Shown: positions 37,103-48,176 of the stretch, in pieces
Numbering within the stretch: the first letter of the stretch is position 1
Layout: every line of letters begins with the position of its first letter
Assembly (NCBI RefSeq): GCF_018642165.1
Contig: NZ_JAHHZM010000002.1
Coordinates: forward strand, 248,001 to 312,000
From: Echinicola shivajiensis
Lineage (GTDB): Bacteria; Bacteroidota; Bacteroidia; Cytophagales; Cyclobacteriaceae
Length of the DNA stretch: 64,000 nt
Direction: 5' to 3'
Notes under the pieces: model-generated
Database searches by the model: none
Seen by the model: only the letters and a program-made list of their open reading frames with translations
Told to the model about the DNA's origin: nothing
Translations under genes and position numbers: made by a program

Positions 37103-38311
37103 CTATTTGAACGCCTGTATTCCCGTAATTTCTTGACCAAGGATAAGAAGATGAATGTCATGGGTTCCTTCATAGGTGATTACGGATTCAAGGTTCATCA
37201 TATGTCTCATAATTGGGTATTCACCGGTGATTCCCATGCCACCATGTATTTGCCTAGCCTCTCTGGCAATTTCCAAGGCCATAGCTACATTATTTCTTTT
37301 TGCCAAGGAGATTTGGGCCGTAGTGGCTTTACCTTCATTTTTAAGTTTTCCAAGTCTCCAAACCAAAAGCTGTGCTTTGGTGATCTCTGTCAACATTTCG
37401 GCTAGTTTTTTTTGTACAAGCTGAAAAGAAGCAATGGGCTTGTCGAATTGGATTCTTTCGTTGGCATATCTTCTGGCAGCATCATAACAATCCATTGCCG
37501 CACCTATTGCACCCCAAGCTATGCCATATCTAGCAGAGTCTAGGCATTTTAAAGGGGCACCCAATCCAGATTTCCCGGGAAGAAGGTTTGATTTTGGAAC
37601 TTTTACATTGTCAAATACCAATTCACCTGTACTGCTGGCACGAAGGGACCACTTATTATGGGTTTCAGGAGTACTGAATCCTTCCATTCCTCTTTCTACA
37701 ATTAAGCCATGAATGCGGTCCGATTCATCCTTGGCCCAAACAATGGCAATATCTGCTTTTGGTGAATTGGAAATCCACATTTTGGCTCCATTCAATAAGA
37801 AGTGATCCCCCATGTCTTTGAAGTGGGTTTTCATTCCTCCAGGGTTAGAACCATGGTCTGGTTCTGTCAGGCCAAAGCAGCCCAATAATTCACCGCTTGC
37901 TAACTTGGGGAGGAATTTTTGCTTTTGTTCTTCCGAGCCGAATGCGAAAATAGGGTACATCACCAGAGAGCCTTGAACAGAAACAGTCGATCGCATTCCA
38001 GAGTCGCCACGCTCAATTTCCTGCATAATAAGTCCATAGGCTATATAGTCGAGCCCACCCCCACCGTATTGCTCAGGAATCTGTGAACCAAAAGCCCCTA
38101 CAGATCCAAACTTTTTGACTATATCTTCTGGGAAATGGCAATTTTGTGCCCATTCCTCTATATAAGGAGAGATTTCTTTTTTGACAAAATCTCTTATGGA
38201 CTGTCTGATCAGTAAGTGTTCCTCATCGAGTAATTCATCCAAAGCATAAAAGTCAACGCCTTCGAAAGGATCCTGTCTATGGGATGGGTTATTAGGGGAT
38301 ATTGACGACAT
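37103..38311 (-). CDS. Acyl-CoA dehydrogenase, glutaryl-CoA dehydrogenase type
   Basis: 402 residues from the ATG at 38311; a TTG at 38398 would add 29 residues of unlikely sequence. MRSTVSVQGSLVMYPIFAFG, GCFGLTEPDHGSNPGGM and VITYEGTHDIHLLILG (catalytic Glu) match glutaryl-CoA dehydrogenases more closely than short-chain types. Expected reaction: oxidative decarboxylation of glutaryl-CoA to crotonyl-CoA in lysine or tryptophan breakdown, with FAD. It faces away from a tryptophan dioxygenase-like gene across 130 bases, which fits a shared pathway. Confidence 0.85.
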   Translation of the reverse strand: MSSISPNNPSHRQDPFEGVDFYALDELLDEEHLLIRQSIRDFVKKEISPYIEEWAQNCHFPEDIVKKFGSVGAFGSQIPEQYGGGGLDYIAYGLIMQEIERGDSGMRSTVSVQGSLVMYPIFAFGSEEQKQKFLPKLASGELLGCFGLTEPDHGSNPGGMKTHFKDMGDHFLLNGAKMWISNSPKADIAIVWAKDESDRIHGLIVERGMEGFSTPETHNKWSLRASSTGELVFDNVKVPKSNLLPGKSGLGAPLKCLDSARYGIAWGAIGAAMDCYDAARRYANERIQFDKPIASFQLVQKKLAEMLTEITKAQLLVWRLGKLKNEGKATTAQISLAKRNNVAMALEIAREARQIHGGMGITGEYPIMRHMMNLESVITYEGTHDIHLLILGQEITGIQAFK

Positions 38312-38441
38312 ATTCAGTTGCTTTATTGGGTTTTTAGACTGATTTTTGCACTTTGATTTATAATTATAGATTCTTAATTGTCTCCTATAATTAAGCAAGA
38401 AGTTTTATAAAAAACTAAATTACCTCCCTAAATATATAGCT

Positions 38442-39410
38442 ATGAGCAAGGAGCAGCCATCCCAGGAGATCATTGAAAAAATCCAGTTATTGAACGAAAA
38501 GTATAAAGCATCTGGACAGGACATGCTTTCCTATTTGGAGGGACTCTTGTATGCTGATTATTTGACCTATTGGGATTATATCAACTTGGATACTCTGTTG
38601 ACCCTGCAACAGCCAAAGACTTCCTTCAAGGATGAGAAGATTTTTATCATCTACCACCAGATCACAGAGCTATATTTCAATCTCATCATATGGGAGCTGG
38701 AACAGATTTCTGAACAAAAAGTCAGCAAGGCAAAGTTTATAAAAGAGCGGCTCAATAGGGTGATTATGTATTTTGACCAATTGATTTCTTCTTTTTCGGT
38801 AATGTGGAAGGGCATGGAAAGGGAGCAGTTTTTGAAATTCAGGATGTCTCTATTGCCTTCCAGTGGATTTCAAAGCGCCCAGTATAGGATAATTGAAATC
38901 ATGTCCACAGAAATCCAATACCTGGTTAATGTGGAAGATCGAGAAGATTATATGGATATCAATCTGACCAGTGTGGACAGCTTGTTTGATATACTTTATT
39001 GGCAATTTGGGGCAAAGGAACTGGCAACGGGAGAACAAACGTTAACCCTAAAGACCTTTGATGAGAAATATGGTAAGCAGTTGAAGGAACTGATTATCAA
39101 ATATAGGAAAATTAACCTTTGGAAAGTCTATCAGCATTGTCCTGATATAGATGAGGAATTGACCGAGTTGATGAGGGCTTATGACCTGAAGGCAAATGTT
39201 TTTTGGCCATTGGCCCATTACAAATCTGCCGTAAGGTATCTTCATAAGGCTCCAGCAGATATTGCTGCAACTGGAGGTACCAATTGGCAAAAGTACCTTC
39301 CCCCTAGGTTTCAGAAGGTGATATTTTATCCTGAACTTTGGTCTGAAAAGGAAAAAGAAGAGTGGGGAAAAGGCTGGGTGATGAAAGAAGTGTTTGGAGA
39401 AGAAGAGTAG
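38442..39410 (+). CDS. Tryptophan 2,3-dioxygenase family protein
   Basis: 322 residues. SYLEGLLYADYLTYWDYINLDTLL and KIFIIYHQITELYFNLIIWEL match the haem-pocket region of tryptophan 2,3-dioxygenases. SSGFQSAQYRIIEI and AATGGTNWQKYLPPRFQ correspond to the tryptophan- and haem-binding segments, although the latter departs from the usual GTGGSSG. Converts tryptophan to N-formylkynurenine. No other kynurenine-pathway gene is adjacent except the acyl-CoA dehydrogenase. Cytoplasmic. Confidence 0.8.
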   Translation: MSKEQPSQEIIEKIQLLNEKYKASGQDMLSYLEGLLYADYLTYWDYINLDTLLTLQQPKTSFKDEKIFIIYHQITELYFNLIIWELEQISEQKVSKAKFIKERLNRVIMYFDQLISSFSVMWKGMEREQFLKFRMSLLPSSGFQSAQYRIIEIMSTEIQYLVNVEDREDYMDINLTSVDSLFDILYWQFGAKELATGEQTLTLKTFDEKYGKQLKELIIKYRKINLWKVYQHCPDIDEELTELMRAYDLKANVFWPLAHYKSAVRYLHKAPADIAATGGTNWQKYLPPRFQKVIFYPELWSEKEKEEWGKGWVMKEVFGEEE

Positions 39411-39474
39411 GTTGGTGTGAAAGACTTTGTGCTTGAGTAAAAATTAGATAGGATTTAAGGATAGATACCTTACT

Positions 39475-41055
39475 ATGAAAAAAGAAATACAACTTAGGTT
39501 AAGTCCTGAAGTAGCTTTTGATTCAGAAAACTTTGAATTGGCAGTTAAAAAGTCTCTTGGAATACAAGGAACGGATGACCGAATAGTTATACGTCAGGCA
39601 AAACGATCCATTGATGCAAGGGGTAAGCAGGTGAAAATAAATGTAAGTGCAGAGGTTTTTATCAATGAGGAGCCAAGCCCAAGGATTGCTGCGAGCAAGG
39701 ATTATTATAGAAATGTTTCCAATTCAGACCCTGTAATTATTGTAGGTGCAGGTCCAGCGGGCTTATTTGCTGCACTGAGGTGTATTGAGTTGGGTGCAAA
39801 GCCAATTGTAATTGAAAGAGGGAAGGATGTAAGGGAAAGAAGAAGAGATTTGGCCGCTATCAATAAGGAGCATATCGTTAATCCAGAATCCAATTATTGT
39901 TTTGGAGAAGGTGGAGCAGGGACCTATTCAGATGGGAAGCTTTATACACGGTCCAAGAAAAGGGGAGATGTAAGGAGGGTGTTGGAAATATTGGTAGCCC
40001 ATGGTGCCAGAGAAGATATTTTGGTGGATGCTCATCCCCATATAGGTACCAATAAACTACCCAAACTGGTGGCTGACCTGAGGCAAAGTATCCTTAATGC
40101 AGGAGGGGAAATCCTATTCAATACCAAAGTCACAGATTTTATCCTTGATGGCAATGAAATGAAAGGGGTTGTTACGAAGGATGGAGAAAAGATCCTAGGT
40201 CTTGGTGTAATCCTTGCAACCGGACATTCAGCGAGGGATATTTTTCATTTGCTAAAGGAAAAGGAAATATTGATTGAGGCCAAACCTTTTGCCCTTGGGG
40301 TAAGGGTAGAGCACAGTCAGGAACTGATTGATAAAATCCAATACCACTGTTCTGGAAATAGAGGGGCTTATTTGCCCGCTTCTTCCTATGCCCTGGTACA
40401 ACAAACGATGTATGATGGAAAACAAAGGGGAGTCTTTTCCTTTTGCATGTGCCCTGGTGGGTTTATCGTCCCGGCAGCTACAGCTCCAGGGGAGCTTGTA
40501 GTCAATGGGATGAGCCCGAGTCGAAGAGATAGTAAATTTGCCAATTCGGGTATTGTGGCAGCTGTAGAGTTGGAAGATATTCCCCATTATCAGAAATACG
40601 GGGAGCTTGCAGCAATGATGTTTCAAGCTGATGTAGAAAAAGCGGCATGGGAGTCTGGAGGTAAGACCCAGGTAGCCCCAGCGCAGCGTTTGGTTGATTT
40701 TGTCAATGGTAGGTCAAGTATGGATTTATTGGAAACTTCCTATCAGCCCGGTCTAAAATCCGTAGATATGGGGAAAGAGGTATTACCTGATTTTGTCGCA
40801 GATAGACTCAGGAATGCATTCAAGGGATTTGGTAAGAAAATGAGAGGTTATCTTACAAATGATGCGCAAATTATCGGGGTGGAAAGCAGGACTTCTTCTC
40901 CTGTCAGGGTTCCCAGAGAAAAGGAAAGTTTCGAACATCCAATTATAGCAGGTTTATATCCTTGTGGTGAAGGCGCTGGTTATGCTGGTGGTATTGTTTC
41001 GGCGGCTATGGATGGAGAGCGTTGTGCAGAAAAACTATTAGAGAAGTATGGTTAA
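39475..41055 (+). CDS. FAD-dependent oxidoreductase (FAD-dependent dehydrogenase family)
   Basis: 526 residues. An N-terminal domain of about 80 residues is followed by the FAD dinucleotide fold VIIVGAGPAGLFAALRC (about 86-102), GGAGTYSDGKLYTR, VILATGHSARDIF and the final FAD site GLYPCGEGAGYAGGIVSAAMDG. This is the conserved uncharacterised dehydrogenase family often annotated COG2509; substrate unknown. It overlaps the following CoA-binding gene by eight bases, so the two are translated from one transcript. Confidence 0.8.
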   Translation: MKKEIQLRLSPEVAFDSENFELAVKKSLGIQGTDDRIVIRQAKRSIDARGKQVKINVSAEVFINEEPSPRIAASKDYYRNVSNSDPVIIVGAGPAGLFAALRCIELGAKPIVIERGKDVRERRRDLAAINKEHIVNPESNYCFGEGGAGTYSDGKLYTRSKKRGDVRRVLEILVAHGAREDILVDAHPHIGTNKLPKLVADLRQSILNAGGEILFNTKVTDFILDGNEMKGVVTKDGEKILGLGVILATGHSARDIFHLLKEKEILIEAKPFALGVRVEHSQELIDKIQYHCSGNRGAYLPASSYALVQQTMYDGKQRGVFSFCMCPGGFIVPAATAPGELVVNGMSPSRRDSKFANSGIVAAVELEDIPHYQKYGELAAMMFQADVEKAAWESGGKTQVAPAQRLVDFVNGRSSMDLLETSYQPGLKSVDMGKEVLPDFVADRLRNAFKGFGKKMRGYLTNDAQIIGVESRTSSPVRVPREKESFEHPIIAGLYPCGEGAGYAGGIVSAAMDGERCAEKLLEKYG

Positions 41056-41419
41056 AAAGAAAACAGTTATTATCGGTGCAACAGATAAGCCCGGTCGATA
41101 TGCGTATTTGGCTGCAAGGATGTTGAAAGAATATGGACAGCCCATTGTACCCATGAGCATTCATGGAGTGGAGGTCAATGGTGAAAAAATCATTGACCTA
41201 AATGGAAAGCCTAAAATTGAAGAGGTCGATACTGTTACAATGTATATTAATCCATCCCATCAGGGAGAATGGGCAGATTATATCATTTCTTTAGCGCCAA
41301 AAAGAGTGATATTTAATCCTGGTTCTGAAAATCAAGGCTTTAAACAACGTTTAAATGCTGCAGGAATTGAAACCGTTGAAGGTTGTACTTTGGTGATGTT
41401 GAGATCAAATCAATTCTAA
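41048..41419 (+). CDS. CoA-binding domain protein (YccU-like)
   Basis: 123 residues, a single CoA-binding Rossmann domain (PF13380): VIIGATDKPGRYAYLAARML at residues 6-25, YGQPIVPMSIH, MYINPSHQ and VIFNPGSEN, ending VEGCTLVMLRS. The stand-alone domain is widespread; its role is unclear. Overlaps the oxidoreductase gene. Start ATG at 41048. Confidence 0.85.
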   Translation: MVKKKTVIIGATDKPGRYAYLAARMLKEYGQPIVPMSIHGVEVNGEKIIDLNGKPKIEEVDTVTMYINPSHQGEWADYIISLAPKRVIFNPGSENQGFKQRLNAAGIETVEGCTLVMLRSNQF

Positions 41420-41463
41420 ATTTTTGCATTGGTTTTTAAGCTGCAATTTTTAGGTTTATATAG

Positions 41464-43515
<2,052 letters not shown>

Positions 43516-43535
43516 TAAAACTTAAATTTAGGTTG

Positions 43536-43561
43536 AAAAAGGGGCGAGAAGCCCCTTTTTT
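43536..43561 (+). terminator. Terminator of gyrB
   Basis: GGGGC (43541-43545) pairs with GCCCC (43551-43555), extended by A5/T5, loop GAGAA, followed by six T. It is 20 bases after the gyrB stop. Confidence 0.9.
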
Positions 43562-43626
43562 ACTTATCTTGAATTATCGTCGATAACCATTCTTTTTTAA
43601 ATTATTTATATACAGAAGTTTGTAAT

Positions 43627-45756
43627 ATGGAGATGGATGTCATTCAGAAAGATAAATATATAAGTAAGATAGACAGCAGTGACCTGGTGAGCAGGGATTT
43701 GAGTTGGCTTAAATTCAATGATAGGGTTTTGGATCAATCCAAAAAGGAGTCCAGAACGATTTTTGAGAAGCTTAAGTTTATGGCCATTACTGCTTCGAAT
43801 CTCGATGAGTTTTTTATGATTCGGGTCGGGTCATTGTACAATTACTTGGATTATGATAAGGAACGAATAGATTATTCTGGCCTGCGCGAAGAGCCTTTCA
43901 AAGAAAAGCTGATGATGGACTCACAGTCTTTTCACAGACGCCAGCATGAGCACTTTATCAATGAAATACTACCAAATACTGAAGCTTCTGGTTTTGTTCT
44001 GAGCAATGTTAAAAAACTCAGTAATGAAGAGCAGGACCTAATTAAAGAGTATTTTTTCAAGGCGGTCTATCCAATGCTTACTCCAATGGTGTTTGATGGT
44101 TATCATACCTTTCCCATATTAATGAACAAACTATTGATTTTTGGAGTAGTTACCATTAATCCAGGAGAGAAAAAGGATAATCGAAAGCTTTCATTTGTAC
44201 AGATTCCATCCAATATTCCAAGGTTTTTTGAGATTGAACGTGGCGAAGGAGTGGCTTATATACCTATTGAGGAGGTTATTAGAGAGCACATTGTTTCCCT
44301 TTTCAGAAATGTAGTGATTGAATCCATTAATCTTTTCAGGATTACAAGAAACGGAGATTTTACTTTGGAAGAAACCGAGGACATGGATTCTAATTTTCTT
44401 GAAGAAGTTAAGCGTAAGCTTAATGAAAGAAAGACTGGTCGTGTAGTTCGGGTTGAAATAGAAGAGGGGCATAGCAAATGGATGATGAATTTGCTGAAAG
44501 ACCGGTGGAAAATCCAAAATGACAGTATTTTCAAGGTCAAAAAGGAAAGTATGCTAGACTTTACCAGCTTCTGGCAGATTATTGGGAATAGGCGTTTTAA
44601 GGATAGAATGTGGCACCCACCGGGCCAAGTGCCTCCATTAAGTTATCCATTGGCTGGCAGATCAGATATATTCCAGACCCTGAAGCAAAAGGATGTATTA
44701 TTGCATCATCCATATAATAATATTGAACCCATTTTTGATTTGCTTTATCAAGCTGCGGAAGATCCGAATGTAATGGCAATAAAAATGACCATTTATAGGT
44801 TGGCAAAGCATTCAAGGATTACTTCAGCCTTATTGAAAGCAGTTGAGAATGGGAAGCACGTTTCTGTTCTTTTCGAGGTCAAAGCACGTTTTGACGAAGA
44901 GAATAATATTCAAGAAGCTAAAAAACTACAAAAGGCCGGTTGCTTTGTGATTTATGGAGTGAGTAATTTTAAAACGCACACCAAGCTGTTGCTAATTGTG
45001 AAGAAGGATGAAAATAAAGTAACTCGGTATGTGCATTTAGGTTCAGGGAATTATAATGAGGATACTTCCAAGTTATATACTGATCTGGGACTACTTACTA
45101 CCAATGAGATCTTGGCGAATGATGTTTCAGAATTCTTTAATGTAATAACGGGGCATTCTATGCCTAGTAGTTATAAAAATTTGATTACAGCCCCACAAGG
45201 AATGAGAAGCCAATTGATCAGCTTTATAGAAAATGAGGCTGAAAATGCCAAAAAGGGTTTACCTTGTGGGATTTTTATCAAGGTAAACAGCTTGGAGGAC
45301 AGTGAGTCCATTTATGCTTTGTACAAGGCCTCCCAATGTGGGGTTCCTGTGAAGTTAATAGTAAGAGGGATTTGTTGTTTGCGTCCAGGACGTAAAGGAC
45401 TGAGTGAGAATATCGAGGTTTATTCTATTGTAGGGGACTTTCTTGAACATTCCAGGATTTACCATTTTCATAATAATGGAGATACCAGAACTTATGCAGG
45501 TAGTGCTGATATGATGGTGAGGAGCTTTGAGAAAAGATTAGAATCCTTGTTTAGGGTTCAGGATCCGTTTTTGGAAAAGCAATTGATGAATATTATAGCC
45601 TATAACCTGAAGGATAATGTTAATGCTTATATCATGCAGGAGGATGGAACTTATAAAGCCAAAACACCAGGTGAAAACGAGGAGGTATTCAATATTCATG
45701 AAGAGTTTTTCAAATTGACTCCTGAGATAGTGGAAAATGTCAACTTACAGGAGTGA
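43627..45756 (+). CDS. ppk1: Polyphosphate kinase 1
   Basis: 709 residues, normal length. N-terminal domain: RDLSWLKFNDRVLDQS and ITASNLDEFFMIRVGSL. ATP and polyphosphate domains: IKMTIYRLAKHSRI, VKARFDEENNIQEAKKLQ, SNFKTHTKLLLI (phosphorylated His) and IYHFHNNGDTRTYAGSADMMVRSFEKRLESLFRV. Makes polyphosphate from ATP reversibly. It converges with an exopolyphosphatase gene across one hairpin, so synthesis and breakdown genes are paired. Confidence 0.96.
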   Translation: MEMDVIQKDKYISKIDSSDLVSRDLSWLKFNDRVLDQSKKESRTIFEKLKFMAITASNLDEFFMIRVGSLYNYLDYDKERIDYSGLREEPFKEKLMMDSQSFHRRQHEHFINEILPNTEASGFVLSNVKKLSNEEQDLIKEYFFKAVYPMLTPMVFDGYHTFPILMNKLLIFGVVTINPGEKKDNRKLSFVQIPSNIPRFFEIERGEGVAYIPIEEVIREHIVSLFRNVVIESINLFRITRNGDFTLEETEDMDSNFLEEVKRKLNERKTGRVVRVEIEEGHSKWMMNLLKDRWKIQNDSIFKVKKESMLDFTSFWQIIGNRRFKDRMWHPPGQVPPLSYPLAGRSDIFQTLKQKDVLLHHPYNNIEPIFDLLYQAAEDPNVMAIKMTIYRLAKHSRITSALLKAVENGKHVSVLFEVKARFDEENNIQEAKKLQKAGCFVIYGVSNFKTHTKLLLIVKKDENKVTRYVHLGSGNYNEDTSKLYTDLGLLTTNEILANDVSEFFNVITGHSMPSSYKNLITAPQGMRSQLISFIENEAENAKKGLPCGIFIKVNSLEDSESIYALYKASQCGVPVKLIVRGICCLRPGRKGLSENIEVYSIVGDFLEHSRIYHFHNNGDTRTYAGSADMMVRSFEKRLESLFRVQDPFLEKQLMNIIAYNLKDNVNAYIMQEDGTYKAKTPGENEEVFNIHEEFFKLTPEIVENVNLQE

Positions 45757-45781
45757 AAAATATTTCATGAAATCATAATAA

Positions 45782-45808
45782 AGGCTGTCATTTTTAGAAT
45801 GGCAGCCT
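45782..45808. terminator. Bidirectional terminator between ppk1 and ppx
   Basis: AGGCTGTCATT (45782-45792) pairs with AATGGCAGCCT (45798-45808), one G-T pair, loop TTTAG. Weak T-tract; flanks fit either direction. Confidence 0.6.
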
Positions 45809-45814
45809 ATTCTT

Positions 45815-46711
45815 TCATAATATTGAATCTGCTAACTTAGATTTGTTTTTTTCAAAGAGCACGTTCATAACACCATCTTTTAATCCAACATCAGGAACAA
45901 TCATTTTACTCGAACCGGCTGCTTCCATTGCTTCCAAGTAAATACTTGAAGCAGGTATAATTACATCAGCACGGTCAGGGTTTAAGTTCAGATGATTTAC
46001 CCTTTCTTCATAACTGAAGCCTTCTAAATAGGCCTTGATTTCTTTTATTTTATTGATGTCAAGGTATCTTTTGTTCTTCCTAGGATTGGAAAGTTCAAAT
46101 ATCTTATTGATGTTCCCTCCCGTACCTATACAAGTGATTTTGTGCTTTTTGTCTATGTTTTCAGCTATGAAATTCCGCATGGAATTCCAGACTTTAGGAG
46201 ATCTGCCACTGTCTAGCGTCCTTACAGAACCTATTTTAAAGGATTTACTGGCGACTTTTTGTTTATTTTGGTAAATATTGAGCTCAGTGCTTCCTCCTCC
46301 AACATCGATATGAAGATAGGATTTGTGGTCAATGTAGTTCCATAAGGCAATATTGATCAGGTCAGCTTCTTTGTTTCCATCAATAATTTGAATTTTTAAA
46401 CCCAAATCTTGCTTCACTTCTTCTGCGATATCCTTTCCATTTTCAGATTCGCGCATGGCAGAAGTAGCACAGACCATGTAATCATCCACTTCGTATAGAT
46501 CAATAAGCAATTTGTATGCTTTCATCAGCTTGACAAATTTTCTGCGGTTTTGGTCGCTTATTCGTTTGTCATGGAATACATCTTTTCCCAATCTTAATGG
46601 AAATCTAACATATTCTAGTTTTTTGAAATTGATATTGTCTTGATAATGGGTAATGTGGGTAATCTGCAATCTGATGGCGTTTGACCCAATGTCTACTGCT
46701 GCTAGCTTCAA
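45815..46711 (-). CDS. Ppx/GppA phosphatase family protein
   Basis: 298 residues, the short Ppx form. AVDIGSNAIRLQITH at the N-terminus, VCATSAMRES, HIDVGGGSTELNIY and CIGTGGNINKIFEL are the ASKHA-fold phosphate-binding motifs. Expected to hydrolyse polyphosphate end-wise (exopolyphosphatase) or pppGpp. The position convergent to ppk1 favours polyphosphate. Start ATG at 46711. Confidence 0.88.
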   Translation of the reverse strand: MKLAAVDIGSNAIRLQITHITHYQDNINFKKLEYVRFPLRLGKDVFHDKRISDQNRRKFVKLMKAYKLLIDLYEVDDYMVCATSAMRESENGKDIAEEVKQDLGLKIQIIDGNKEADLINIALWNYIDHKSYLHIDVGGGSTELNIYQNKQKVASKSFKIGSVRTLDSGRSPKVWNSMRNFIAENIDKKHKITCIGTGGNINKIFELSNPRKNKRYLDINKIKEIKAYLEGFSYEERVNHLNLNPDRADVIIPASSIYLEAMEAAGSSKMIVPDVGLKDGVMNVLFEKNKSKLADSIL

Positions 46712-46791
46712 GGCTGATGTGGTTTATACTGTCTTTAGACCTAAATAAATTCCCTTTGAGAGGGTATTAATAGCTTAAAATTAAAATAAAA

Positions 46792-46812
46792 GAGGGGATT
46801 ATTTTTCCCCTC
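46792..46812 (-). terminator. Terminator of the small membrane protein gene
   Basis: On the minus strand GAGGGG pairs with CCCCTC over a nine-base loop, followed by TTTTATTTT. It lies just after the stop at 46817. Confidence 0.75.
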
Positions 46813-46816
46813 AAAT

Positions 46817-47026
46817 TTATTTTTTTTTGGATACCCCCAAAAGGATAAGTCCAGCAATGATAGAAGCCCCACCTGCGTAAGGGGGCCAGTTCACATTTTT
46901 TTCTTTTTCAGCACTAAGTTCAATTGGTCCAGCATCAATAACGGTTTCTTCCGTAGTAAAAGAAAAACCAGTCACGAAAAACATAGCTATCCCGGCTATG
47001 ATTAAAATAATTCCTATGGTTTTCAT
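46817..47026 (-). CDS. Small two-helix membrane protein
   Basis: 69 residues with transmembrane helices at about 3-22 (IGIILIIAGIAMFFVTGFSF) and 50-66 (AGGASIIAGLILLGVS), and a polar, acidic loop between (EETVIDAGPIELSAEKEKN). Ends KKK. Not assigned to a named family. Placed between ppx and terC, with its own terminator. Function unknown; inner-membrane location is inferred. Confidence 0.7.
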   Translation of the reverse strand: MKTIGIILIIAGIAMFFVTGFSFTTEETVIDAGPIELSAEKEKNVNWPPYAGGASIIAGLILLGVSKKK

Positions 47027-47135
47027 ATGTTTTTATGTTGTTTCAACAAATGTCTTTCAAAAAACCTACCAAAGATCATTTTTTAAACATAAAAGTTAAT
47101 GGAGAGTAAAGTGGGGGAGTCAATTAAATCACTTA

Positions 47136-48113
47136 TTATGCTCCTTGCAGCTTATATTTCCTTACAGATAAAATTAAACACAATGTTAAAATAGCCCCGA
47201 CAATTCCCAGAGATATGGCCGAAGGGATATGATAGAATGATGAAATGATCATTTTTATTCCAATGAAAGCCAGTATAAATGCCAATCCATATTTTAAATA
47301 ATCAAAAAGGTCAAACACCGAAGCCAATAAAAAATAAAGCGCTCTTAGACCCAAAATGGCAAAAATATTAGAAGTATAAAGAATAATTGGATCATTGGAG
47401 ACTGCAAAGATTGCAGGAATAGAGTCTACAGCAAATAGCAAATCTGTTATTTCTATTACCGCTAAGACCACCAATAGTTGGGTAGCTAGCCTTTTTCCAT
47501 TAATTTTTACAAAGAATTTGTCGTTATGAAAATGTGGGTCCACTGGAAATAATTTATAAATGACCTTGGTGCCAAGGGAATTGTTGAAATTTTCTTGGTC
47601 ATTTTCATTTTCTGGAAGCAAGGATTTCCATCCAGCATAGATCAAGAAAAACCCAAAAAGCGTAAGAATAAGGTTGATTTTTATCGTTGTTCCCAACAAT
47701 GCGAAGGAGGGAAGGTAACTTAATTCTATAAGTGTAATGCCAAAGAAAATAAAGATAGCCCTCATGATGATGGCACCAACTATTCCATAAAACAGAACTT
47801 TATGCTGGTATTTGTCAGGTACTTTAAAGAATTTAAATACCATGATAAATACAAATAAATTGTCCACGCTTAGGGCTTTTTCTATTAGAAAAGCGGTGTA
47901 ATATTGAGCAGCTTTTTCAGTTCCTAAATCAAAATAGAGATACAGACCAAAAAGCAATCCCAAGCCTATCCAAACCACAGACCATAAAAGGGCTTCCTTG
48001 ATGTTTATTTTTCGTGCATTTCTGTTAAAAACAAACAAGTCGATGGCCAACATGCTTAAAATAATCAAACTAAAACCAACTAGTGTATAGCCTTCTTCCT
48101 TGAAATAATCCAT
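47136..48113 (-). CDS. TerC family membrane protein
   Basis: 325 residues from the ATG at 48113. TerC (integral membrane, about eight helices): ALLWSVVWIGLGLLFGLYLY, LIEKALSVDNLFVFIMVF (the conserved acidic SVDN segment), and ITDLLFAVDSIPAIFAVSNDP. Such proteins export manganese or other metals, often during exoenzyme loading, or were named for tellurite resistance. The TTG at 48161 that would extend the frame lies in the promoter's -33 box, so the shorter start is correct. Confidence 0.9.
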   Translation of the reverse strand: MDYFKEEGYTLVGFSLIILSMLAIDLFVFNRNARKINIKEALLWSVVWIGLGLLFGLYLYFDLGTEKAAQYYTAFLIEKALSVDNLFVFIMVFKFFKVPDKYQHKVLFYGIVGAIIMRAIFIFFGITLIELSYLPSFALLGTTIKINLILTLFGFFLIYAGWKSLLPENENDQENFNNSLGTKVIYKLFPVDPHFHNDKFFVKINGKRLATQLLVVLAVIEITDLLFAVDSIPAIFAVSNDPIILYTSNIFAILGLRALYFLLASVFDLFDYLKYGLAFILAFIGIKMIISSFYHIPSAISLGIVGAILTLCLILSVRKYKLQGA

Positions 48114-48132
48114 TCTAATTTTTTTAGAACTG

Positions 48133-48162
48133 CAAAAGTATAAAATACTCTTGTAGCTCAAA
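48133..48162 (-). promoter_or_regulatory. Consensus Bacteroidota promoter of terC
   Basis: On the minus strand TTTG (48162-48159), an 18-base spacer and TACTTTTG (48140-48133) match TTTG-N18-TAnnTTTG without mismatch. Start of transcription should be near 48125, giving a leader of about 12 bases before ATG 48113. Confidence 0.75.
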
Positions 48163-48176
48163 ACTTTACAAGTGGG

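Noticed and set aside
38312-38398. TTG start extending the acyl-CoA dehydrogenase
   Set aside because: The extra 29 residues are basic and low-complexity, unlike the family; ATG at 38311 fits.
48114-48161. TTG start extending TerC
   Set aside because: It falls inside a perfect promoter; the ATG at 48113 is preferred.
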